From NCBI GenBank assembly GCA_030158535.1, contig JAOASV010000109.1:1-7825 (forward strand): a stretch of DNA of 7,825 nucleotides, given 5' to 3'. The DNA comes from Sediminibacterium sp. Its GTDB lineage: Bacteria; Bacteroidota; Bacteroidia; Chitinophagales; Chitinophagaceae. The translations under genes were made by a program, and so were the position numbers. Shown here in pieces: positions 1 to 5,902 of the stretch (position 1 is its first letter; each line of letters begins with the position of its first letter). The notes under the pieces are model-generated. The model saw nothing but the letters and a program-made list of their open reading frames with translations. It had not been told where the DNA came from and ran no database searches.

Positions 1-580
1 CGCTTGTATTTGGTAACATGCTGCTTGTGTCAGTTGCATCTTCTTTTTTTGCATTGGGGTCTTGCAAAACATCTAATATCCAGTTTTCGGTTCTTAATCT
101 CTGACCGGTATAGGGGTCATAAATTTTCCAGGTGCCATGCTTTAAAGATGCTCCTGTTGTTTTGACAATCACCTTTTCATACAAATTAGGATTGTTGATA
201 TCCTGCACATCAATGGTATCATAGGGTTTAGAAGGGTCAATGGCTTTCCAAGATTCTTCTCTTTCAATACCCTGAATGGTTAAATAGGTACAAATGCCAT
301 TTTTTAAACCCCATTTATAATTTTCGATGGCCATGGGATCGCCCATTAAATTAAAACGGCGCCAAGTACCTTCTTTTTTATCGTTCACAAAAACACCTTC
401 TTCAACGTAGCCTCTTTCGCCTCTAATAGGAGGGAATTCGATTTTCCATTTGCCTCTTTTTACCCCACTAGCTTCTGTGCAGTTAAGGGTATCGCCTTTT
501 GAAGTGATTCTAAAGGTTTTACACTGCCCATAAGCTGTGCTGTAAAATATTATGGAAAAAAGGACAAAAAGAAGGCGCAT
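1..580 (-). CDS. Secreted YwqK/MORN-repeat-like protein, C-terminus beyond window
   Basis: The frame starts at the ATG at 580-578 and stays open to the left edge, giving 193 complete codons without a stop, so the C-terminal part is missing. Residues 1-18 form a signal peptide: a basic N-terminus (MR), a hydrophobic stretch, then an A-Y-G site before Gln19. Cys20 follows, but the preceding residues Y-G-Q do not make a lipobox, so a lipoprotein is unlikely. The mature part has short repeated G-x-W/Y units: RGKWKI (42-47), EGTWRRF (70-76), NGICTYL (94-100) and HGTWKIYD (148-155). These resemble the MORN-like units of the YwqK family, often labelled 'antitoxin' in Bacteroidota with little experimental support. 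The region around 170-193 is rich in Asp, Lys, Ser and Thr and looks like a linker. No toxin gene is adjacent and no enzymatic residues are apparent. Envelope or periplasmic location is inferred; function is unknown. Confidence 0.75.
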   Translation of the reverse strand, partial: MRLLFVLFSIIFYSTAYGQCKTFRITSKGDTLNCTEASGVKRGKWKIEFPPIRGERGYVEEGVFVNDKKEGTWRRFNLMGDPMAIENYKWGLKNGICTYLTIQGIEREESWKAIDPSKPYDTIDVQDINNPNLYEKVIVKTTGASLKHGTWKIYDPYTGQRLRTENWILDVLQDPNAKKEDATDTSSMLPNTS

Positions 581-607
581 TTTCTTACATTTAAACACTT
601 AAAAATA

Positions 608-616
608 CAAATTATA
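608..616 (-). promoter_or_regulatory. Possible -7-like element for the YwqK-like gene
   Basis: Read on the minus strand this is TATAATTTG, which resembles the Bacteroidota -7 element TAnnTTTG but with the TA and TTTG parts one base off the normal spacing. It lies about 27 bases upstream of the minus-strand ATG at 580, inside the 45-bp gap shared with the divergent propeller gene at 626. No matching -33 element is clear. I found no convincing TAnnTTTG on the plus strand ahead of 626. Weak call. Confidence 0.22.
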
Positions 617-625
617 AGTACGATT

Positions 626-3112
626 ATGAGAAAAATACTCAGTTTTTGCCTTTTGCTAACATTGTCTTTGTATAGCACAGCTCAAATTAAACCTACCCCT
701 GCATCCGAAAGGTTATCCTCTATCGAGCAGCGTAAAAAATTATTAGATGCATCCACCATTAACGGAACTGCCTTTAGAAATATTGGACCAACAGTTATGA
801 GTGGAAGAGTTGTAGATATGGCTGTTAACCCAGAGGATCCCACTAATTTTTATGTGGCGTATGCTACAGGCGGTTTATGGCATACCACCAATAATGGTCA
901 AAGTTTTACACCGGTGTTTGACTCTGAAGCCATTATTACCATTGGTGCGGTAGCCGTTAACTGGAAACACAATATTATTTGGGTAGGCACAGGTGAAGTT
1001 AATAGTAGTAGATCATCGTATGCTGGTATAGGTGTTTACAAGTCTAGCAATGGAGGAAAGTCTTGGGATTATCTTGGACTTCCTGAAAGTCATCACATTG
1101 GCAAGATTGTAATCAATGAAGCAGAGCCTAATACAGCATGGGTTGCTGCATTGGGTCATTTGTATTCTCCTAACAAAGAGCGTGGCGTTTACAAAACAAC
1201 AGATGGTGGCAAAAATTGGAATCAGACTTTATATGTAGATGCGAATACCGGTGCTGTTGATGTAGATATTGATAGCAAAAACCCTTCTATTTTATATGCT
1301 GCCATGTGGTATAAAACTAGAACGGCTTCAAATTTTGAAGAGTCTGGTAAAACAAGTGGTATTTATAAAAGTACCGATGGTGGTAATACTTGGAAGCAAA
1401 TCAATACGCCAAATTCTGGATTTCCAAATGGTGATGGTGTTGGTAGAATTGGCTTGGCCGTATATCCTCAAAACCCTAATACTGTATTTGCGGTGGTAGA
1501 TAATAATTTTCACCAGCCAGAAACGGCATTAAAAAATACCACCGATACTACACGTTATGTGTTAAGGGATTTTAAAGATTTAACTAAAGAGAGTTTTGCG
1601 GCACTTGATGATAAAAAGTTAAATGCATTTGTAAAATCTCCGCGTAACCAACTGCCTACAAAGTATACAGCTGCTGGCATTAAAGAGGCTGTAAAAAATG
1701 GAACATTAGCACCAACCTGTATTTGGGATTATTTGTATGATGCCAACACTGCTTTATTTGAAACGCCTATTTATGGTGCCGAATTATACCGAAGCGATGA
1801 TGGTGGAGCAAGCTGGAAAAAAACACATGATAAAACCATTGGTATTTATAGTACCTATGGATATTATTTTGGTAAAGTATTTGTAAGCCCAACCAATGCC
1901 AATAAAATTGCATTAACGGGTGTGGGTGTTGTATTAAGCACCGATGGCGGAAAAACGTTCAAAGAAATTGGTAAAGAAAATGTACACGCAGATCATCATT
2001 ACGTTTGGATGAATGGAAAGCGTGATAGTCATATGATTATTGGTAATGATGGAGGTTGTAATATTACCTACGATGATGGTGAACATTGGTTTAAAGCCAA
2101 TACACCTGCTGTTGGTCAGTTTTATAATATTGCTTTTGATATGGCGAAGCCTTACAATGTATATGGAGGACTTCAGGACAATGGTACTTGGTATGGTTCA
2201 AGTTTAACCAAGGAAAATTATGATTGGTACGATAGTGGTCACAATCCTTTTACAGGAATCAATGGTGGAGATGGTATGCAAGTGCAGGTAGATTTTAGAG
2301 ATAACAAAACCATTTATAGTGGATCTCAATTTGGAGCTTACTCTCGTCAAAATTTGTTAACCAAAGAAAGAAAGTCGGTAAGACCTTCTCGTGACTTAGG
2401 CGAAACAGCACTTCGTTACAACTGGCAGACCCCTATTTTATTAAGTAGACACAATCAAGATGTGTTTTATTACGGAAGTAATAAATTTCACCGTTCATTT
2501 AATAGAGGCGATAGTTTAGTAACCTTAAGTGCTGATTTAACAACCAATCCTGCGCAAGGAGATGTTCCATTTGGTACTTTAACCACTATGAGTGAAAGCC
2601 CTATTAAATTTGGCCTCATTTATGTTGGTTCTGATGATGGAAATGTACAGGTTACTAAAGATGGCGGGTATACTTTTTCTTTATTAAATAAGGGTTTGCC
2701 AAAAGGGTTATATGTTAGCAGGGTAGTAGCGAGTGCTTTTAATGAAGCCCGTGTATATGTTACCTTAAATGGATATCGTAATGATCATTTTAACGCCTAT
2801 GTATACCGTTCAGATGATTATGGTGCCACATGGAAGCAAATTATGAAAGATCTTCCTATGGAGCCTGTAAACGTTATTAAAGAAGACGTTGCCAATGAAA
2901 ACATTTTATATGTTGGAACAGATGGTGGGTTGTATGTAAGTGTGGATGGTGGTAATAGTTCTATGATGTGGAACAAAGGACTTCCTGCAAGTGTGCCTGT
3001 GCATGATATTGCAGTGCATCCGCGCGATAATGAAATTATTCTTGGTACGCACGGCCGTAGCTTATACATTGCTCCATTAGGTGCATTACAAAAAGCAGCG
3101 GTAAAGAAGTAA
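626..3112 (+). CDS. Exported VPS10/sortilin-type Asp-box beta-propeller protein ('glycosyl hydrolase' BNR family)
   Basis: An 828-residue protein with a signal peptide at 1-19 (MRK start, hydrophobic core, S-T-A before Gln20). Cys8 lies inside the hydrophobic core and is not a lipobox. About ten Asp-box-type motifs (S/T-x-D-G-G-x-T/S-W/F) are visible near residues 87, 140, 191, 249, 390, 438, 482, 677, 729 and 772; the one at 482 is shortened and the one at 772 degenerate. This predicts a large beta-propeller like the sortilin/VPS10 fold. Other family-like segments are GGLQDNGTW (514-522), NDGGCN (474-479) and THGRSLY (808-814). Residues about 300-380 interrupt the repeats with a helical, Lys/Asp-rich insert. 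Such proteins are often annotated as glycosyl hydrolases, but Asp boxes are structural and I see no catalytic set, so no reaction is assigned. It ends 14 residues after THGRSLY with no type IX secretion C-terminal domain, so a periplasmic or surface location is open. A hairpin terminator follows. Confidence 0.88.
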   Translation: MRKILSFCLLLTLSLYSTAQIKPTPASERLSSIEQRKKLLDASTINGTAFRNIGPTVMSGRVVDMAVNPEDPTNFYVAYATGGLWHTTNNGQSFTPVFDSEAIITIGAVAVNWKHNIIWVGTGEVNSSRSSYAGIGVYKSSNGGKSWDYLGLPESHHIGKIVINEAEPNTAWVAALGHLYSPNKERGVYKTTDGGKNWNQTLYVDANTGAVDVDIDSKNPSILYAAMWYKTRTASNFEESGKTSGIYKSTDGGNTWKQINTPNSGFPNGDGVGRIGLAVYPQNPNTVFAVVDNNFHQPETALKNTTDTTRYVLRDFKDLTKESFAALDDKKLNAFVKSPRNQLPTKYTAAGIKEAVKNGTLAPTCIWDYLYDANTALFETPIYGAELYRSDDGGASWKKTHDKTIGIYSTYGYYFGKVFVSPTNANKIALTGVGVVLSTDGGKTFKEIGKENVHADHHYVWMNGKRDSHMIIGNDGGCNITYDDGEHWFKANTPAVGQFYNIAFDMAKPYNVYGGLQDNGTWYGSSLTKENYDWYDSGHNPFTGINGGDGMQVQVDFRDNKTIYSGSQFGAYSRQNLLTKERKSVRPSRDLGETALRYNWQTPILLSRHNQDVFYYGSNKFHRSFNRGDSLVTLSADLTTNPAQGDVPFGTLTTMSESPIKFGLIYVGSDDGNVQVTKDGGYTFSLLNKGLPKGLYVSRVVASAFNEARVYVTLNGYRNDHFNAYVYRSDDYGATWKQIMKDLPMEPVNVIKEDVANENILYVGTDGGLYVSVDGGNSSMMWNKGLPASVPVHDIAVHPRDNEIILGTHGRSLYIAPLGALQKAAVKK

Positions 3113-3135
3113 ATAAATTTTTATTGATAATTGTT

Positions 3136-3167
3136 ATAAAACACGCACTATTCGGTGCGTGTTTTAT
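3136..3167. terminator. Bidirectional hairpin terminator between convergent genes
   Basis: A perfect 13-bp inverted repeat (left arm 3136-3148, right arm 3155-3167) encloses a 6-base loop, TATTCG. The core ACACGCAC/GTGCGTGT is GC-containing, and on the plus strand the right arm runs into TTTTATTTTG, a good T-tract for ending transcription of the propeller gene (stop at 3112). On the minus strand the T-run is shorter (TTTTAT, then AACAATT) but the same hairpin can form. The rluD stop codon TAG (3150-3148) straddles the loop and the end of the left arm, so the minus-strand message uses the right arm as coding sequence. Confidence 0.85.
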
Positions 3168-4200
3168 TTTGTACATACCCGCTCCATTTTTGAACTGCGG
3201 CTAGCATATCGTCAGGTATGGCAGCTTCAAATTTGATAAATTCGTTGGTGGTGGGATGTACAAATCCAAGTGTGGTAGCATGAAGCGCGCACCTTGGACA
3301 AGCTTCAAAACAATTGTCTACAAACTGTTTGTACTTGGTATAAATAGTGCCTTTTAAAATGCGGTCTCCACCGTATTCGTGGTCATTAAATAAAGTATGA
3401 CCAATGTGTTTTAAATGCACCCTAATTTGGTGCGTACGACCAGTTTCTAACACACAACTAATGAGTGTTACATAATTGTATCTTTCTATAACGCTATAGT
3501 GTGTGATGGCGTGTTTGCCAATATCACCTTCGGGGTAGGCGTCAAATGTTTTTCTATTTTGTTTGTGACGCGCAATATTTGCAACAATGGTGCCGGAATC
3601 TTCCGTTACATCACCCCAAACAAGCGCCGTGTATTTTCTTTCTACGGTATGGTTAAAAAACTGCTTTGCTAAATGTGCTGCTGCTTCTGCTGTTTTCGCA
3701 AGTACAATTAAACCTGTTGTATTTTTATCGATGCGGTGTACAAGACCAAAACGTGGTAAAGATTGTTCGTCTATGTTTGGATTTTGTTGCTGCATGTGAT
3801 AAGCAACGCCATTTAAAAGTGTGCCGGTATAATTCCCAACACCAGGATGCACCACCATATTTGGTGGTTTATTAATGACCATGACTGCATCATCTTCAAA
3901 AACAATATTGAGTGGAATATCTTCAGCTTTTAAAACATGCGTTTCTGGATTTACCAGACTCATGATTAAGATCTCGTCGCCGGGTCTTACCTTATAGTTG
4001 CTTTTTACATTTTTTCCGTTAACGGTTAAAAATCCAGCTTCTATACTTTGTTGAACCTTACTTCGGGTGGCACCTTCCATATGCGTTTGCACCCATTTGT
4101 CGATACGAAAGGGTTCTTGCCCCTTGTCGATCACAAAAGTTTTTCTTTCGTAGAGGGTTTCAGCGCCTTCTTCATTAAATAAATCAATATCCGGTTCCAT
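3148..4200 (-). CDS. rluD: RluD-type 23S rRNA pseudouridine synthase (RluA family)
   Basis: A cytoplasmic enzyme that isomerises uridine to pseudouridine in RNA; RluD members act on helix 69 of 23S rRNA. The chosen start at 4200 (MEPDID...) gives 350 residues, close to the usual 320-350. The frame is open further upstream, to an ATG at 4395, but that extension runs antisense through lipB, lacks family features and would include the lipB promoter. Residues about 28-78 form the N-terminal S4 RNA-binding domain (FRIDKWV near the start, VRPGDEIL near its end). The catalytic domain follows: VINKPPNMVVHPG at 108-120, the active-site loop HRIDKNTTGLIVLAK (155-169) with Asp158 as nucleophile, and GRTHQIRVHL (254-263). 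An S4 domain favours RluD/RluC-like over RluA; the precise target uridines are inferred from the family. A CxxC pair (Cys301, Cys304) sits before HATTLGF. A TAnnTTTG box lies 5 bases upstream of the ATG. Confidence 0.93.
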   Translation of the reverse strand: MEPDIDLFNEEGAETLYERKTFVIDKGQEPFRIDKWVQTHMEGATRSKVQQSIEAGFLTVNGKNVKSNYKVRPGDEILIMSLVNPETHVLKAEDIPLNIVFEDDAVMVINKPPNMVVHPGVGNYTGTLLNGVAYHMQQQNPNIDEQSLPRFGLVHRIDKNTTGLIVLAKTAEAAAHLAKQFFNHTVERKYTALVWGDVTEDSGTIVANIARHKQNRKTFDAYPEGDIGKHAITHYSVIERYNYVTLISCVLETGRTHQIRVHLKHIGHTLFNDHEYGGDRILKGTIYTKYKQFVDNCFEACPRCALHATTLGFVHPTTNEFIKFEAAIPDDMLAAVQKWSGYVQNKTRTE

Positions 4201-4205
4201 TGTTG

Positions 4206-4213
4206 CAAAAATA
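4206..4213 (-). promoter_or_regulatory. Bacteroidota -7 promoter element for rluD
   Basis: On the minus strand this reads TATTTTTG, an exact match to TAnnTTTG. It ends only 5 bases before the rluD ATG (4200-4198), so transcription would begin at or within a few bases of the start codon. A -33 TTG at the normal spacing is not clear; the nearest, at 4240-4238 on the minus strand, is 24 bases away, longer than usual. The position also supports 4200 as the real rluD start. Confidence 0.6.
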
Positions 4214-4227
4214 GCCCCAAACCTTCC

Positions 4228-4235
4228 TACTTTTG
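4228..4235 (+). promoter_or_regulatory. Bacteroidota -7 promoter element for lipB
   Basis: TACTTTTG is an exact match to TAnnTTTG and ends 4 bases before the lipB ATG at 4240. A candidate -33 TTG lies at 4203-4205, with 22 bases between it and the -7 box, at the long end of the usual range. With this spacing the transcript would be leaderless or nearly so. The -33 candidate lies between the divergent rluD -7 box and the rluD start codon, so the two promoters physically interlock. Confidence 0.6.
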
Positions 4236-4239
4236 TACA

Positions 4240-4968
4240 ATGCAGCAGGAAGTTTTTTTTGATGACTTGGGTAACCGCAAATACAAAGAGGTTTGGGCCT
4301 ACCAAGAGTCTTTGTTGAGTGAGAATTCGGCAATTAAAGCCAGTTACCGTAATCAAAATGAAATTCCGGTGCAGGATTGGCCTACTAAAAATCATTTGTT
4401 ATTTGTTGAGCATCCGCCGGTGTATACGCTAGGTAAAAACGGGAATGCGGCCAATGTGCTTATGACCACTGCTTTCATGGAAGCCAATGGTATCGATTAT
4501 TTTCATATCAATAGAGGAGGAGATATCACTTTTCATGGACCTGAGCAATTGGTGGGATATCCCATACTTGATTTAGAAAAGTTTAAAACTGATTTAGGTT
4601 GGTATCTCCGAAGTTTAGAGGAAGTGATTATTCAAACACTTGCGCATTATGGTATTGTTGCTGGAAGAAGTGCTGGCGAAACAGGCGTTTGGTTGGATCC
4701 TGACAATAAAAAATTAGCGCGTAAAATTTGTGCGATGGGCATTAAATGTAGCCGTTGGATTACCATGCATGGTTTTGCACTTAATGTAAATACCGACTTG
4801 TCTTATTTTAACAATATTGTTCCTTGCGGAATACCGGATAAGCAGGTAACTTCTTTGCAAAAAGAATTAGGGAGAGCAGTGCCCATGCAAGAAGTAAAAG
4901 ATTTAGTCAAACAAAAATTTGAACAAATTTTTGGCGCTACACTAAAAGATTCATTTTTAAAAGCGTAA
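4240..4968 (+). CDS. lipB: Octanoyl-[acyl-carrier-protein]:protein N-octanoyltransferase
   Basis: LipB moves the octanoyl group from octanoyl-ACP to a lysine of lipoyl domains (2-oxoacid dehydrogenase E2 subunits, GcvH), the first step of lipoate synthesis before LipA; it is cytoplasmic. The 242-residue protein has the family landmarks in order: FVEHPPVYTLGKNG (55-68), NRGGDITFHGPEQLVGYP (91-108), the catalytic lysine Lys162 in RKICAMGIK, HGFALNVN (177-184), and the catalytic cysteine Cys196 in PCGIPDKQVTSL, which forms the acyl-enzyme. HGPEQ has Glu102 where many homologues have Gly; I do not expect this to abolish activity. The ATG at 4240 is supported by the start of the family match (FFDDLGNRKYKEVW) within the first residues. 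No lipA is seen nearby, so it stands alone. Its 3' end overlaps the convergent PLP-enzyme gene by 12 bp, with no convincing terminator. Confidence 0.95.
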   Translation: MQQEVFFDDLGNRKYKEVWAYQESLLSENSAIKASYRNQNEIPVQDWPTKNHLLFVEHPPVYTLGKNGNAANVLMTTAFMEANGIDYFHINRGGDITFHGPEQLVGYPILDLEKFKTDLGWYLRSLEEVIIQTLAHYGIVAGRSAGETGVWLDPDNKKLARKICAMGIKCSRWITMHGFALNVNTDLSYFNNIVPCGIPDKQVTSLQKELGRAVPMQEVKDLVKQKFEQIFGATLKDSFLKA

Positions 4969-5841
4969 TGTCCCTTTTTTAAAAGAACGGTTGCCTTGTA
5001 ATCCGCCCGAATGTATCACAAGTATTTTTGAGGAGGGTTCAAATTTTCCTTTGGTAGCAAGGTCTCTGACCCCGTACATTAATTTAGCCGTGTACACAAA
5101 ATCTAATGGCAGTTCCATTTTTTTGTAACATTCATTCATAAAATCAATCAGTGCTGGCTTGTGTTTTGCATAGCCGCCAAAATGATAATCATGTATCATT
5201 TCAAAATTTTTGTTGGCTTCCTCTTTGGTCAATAGCGCTTTTATTGCTGCGTCAATTGAAATATTATTTTTTAATATGGATAGGCCAATAACTTTTTGAT
5301 GTGGCGCTGCTGCTTTAATAAGTCCAGCCATCATAGTACCTGTACCTACTGCACAAATGATGGTATCGTAACTGCTGGTATCTTTAATGGTTAGCATTGA
5401 TTTTGCGCCCTCTGCGCCTGTAATACCGTAACCGCCTTCAGGTATCCATGCCCAATTTGGATCTTGGTTCTCTGCAATAATTTTTTCTGTTTGCTCAAAG
5501 TCTTCTCTGGAAACAAAATATAGCGTCATTCCATATTGGATGGCATCGGTTAATGTTGGGGAAAGGGTTGTTGGTTTTTCGCCTCTAATAAATCCTACCG
5601 TGTTGAGTCCCATGCTTGCGCCATATTTTGCAGTGGCAATGATATGGTTGGAATAGGGGCCACCAAAAGTGGCCAGTGTTGTTTTTCCAGCAGCCATGGC
5701 GTCACGCACATAAAATTGTAGTTTAAACCATTTATTACCACTTACTAAGGAATCGAATAAATCGGCTCTTAATATATTGATATTCATTATATTATTATAT
5801 AAAGCGCTGATATCTTGTATATAAATATTATCAATATTCAT
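4957..5841 (-). CDS. PLP-dependent D-cysteine desulfhydrase-like enzyme (ACC deaminase superfamily)
   Basis: A 294-residue fold-type II PLP enzyme. SGNKWFKL (34-41) carries the PLP Schiff-base lysine Lys37; GGPYSNHI (60-67) matches the substrate-binding Ser-Asn-His segment; PEGGYG (134-139) and the phosphate-binding loop VGTGTMMAG (165-173) follow; VYTAKLMYG (249-257) and HSGGLQG (277-283) form the C-terminal part of the active site. ACC deaminases have Glu and Leu at two specificity positions (Glu295 and Leu322 in the Pseudomonas enzyme). By my unaided alignment these are Thr251 and Ser278 here, as in D-cysteine desulfhydrases, so ACC deaminase activity is unlikely. The probable reaction is D-cysteine (or a related beta-substituted D-amino acid) to pyruvate, sulfide and ammonia; the true substrate is uncertain. 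The N-terminus is shorter than in many relatives, but the first Met is needed to cover the start of the fold; Met19 would leave very little before SGNKW. Monocistronic, cytoplasmic. Confidence 0.87.
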   Translation of the reverse strand: MNIDNIYIQDISALYNNIMNINILRADLFDSLVSGNKWFKLQFYVRDAMAAGKTTLATFGGPYSNHIIATAKYGASMGLNTVGFIRGEKPTTLSPTLTDAIQYGMTLYFVSREDFEQTEKIIAENQDPNWAWIPEGGYGITGAEGAKSMLTIKDTSSYDTIICAVGTGTMMAGLIKAAAPHQKVIGLSILKNNISIDAAIKALLTKEEANKNFEMIHDYHFGGYAKHKPALIDFMNECYKKMELPLDFVYTAKLMYGVRDLATKGKFEPSSKILVIHSGGLQGNRSFKKGTLRF

Positions 5842-5875
5842 TTGTAATATGTGTCAACTATTTTAAAGAATGATT

Positions 5876-5883
5876 TAGCTTCG
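5876..5883 (+). promoter_or_regulatory. Possible -7-like element for the nucleotidyltransferase gene
   Basis: TAGCTTCG matches TAnnTTTG at five of its six fixed positions and ends 19 bases before the ATG at 5903, which would leave a short leader. No -33 TTG lies at normal spacing; a TTTG at 5841-5844 is too far upstream. It falls in the 61-bp divergent gap shared with the PLP-enzyme gene. Weak call. Confidence 0.28.
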
Positions 5884-5902
5884 CAGCCCTTAATATTCTC
5901 TT

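Noticed and set aside
1..580. YwqK-like gene as the antitoxin of a toxin-antitoxin pair.
   Set aside because: The protein has a signal peptide and the only visible neighbour is a large propeller protein; no small toxin gene is present in the window. The family label alone is not evidence.
1269..1513. Short open frames on both strands inside the propeller gene.
   Set aside because: They overlap a well-supported long coding region and show no family features; they are alternative-frame shadows.
840..3000. Repeated GATGGTGG-like words as a DNA tandem repeat.
   Set aside because: They are irregularly spaced and reflect the D-G-G codons of the Asp-box motifs, so they are protein repeats and not a DNA repeat array.
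2818..3069. Minus-strand 83-codon open frame at the end of the propeller gene.
   Set aside because: Fully antisense to conserved Asp-box and THGRSLY coding sequence, with a product of no recognisable kind.
3587..3875. Two overlapping plus-strand open frames within rluD.
   Set aside because: Both are antisense to the conserved catalytic region of rluD, including the HRID loop; Cys/Leu/Val-rich products are typical of antisense reading.
4201..4395. An N-terminal extension of the rluD frame of 65 codons up to an ATG at 4395.
   Set aside because: It lies antisense within the start of lipB and across the shared promoter gap, has no resemblance to the S4 domain or any RluD N-terminus, and the ATG at 4200 gives the normal family length.
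5842..5875. Sigma-70-like TTGACA (5857-5852, minus strand) ahead of the PLP-enzyme gene.
   Set aside because: No paired -10 at standard spacing fits before the start codon, and Bacteroidota housekeeping promoters do not use the TTGACA/TATAAT consensus.
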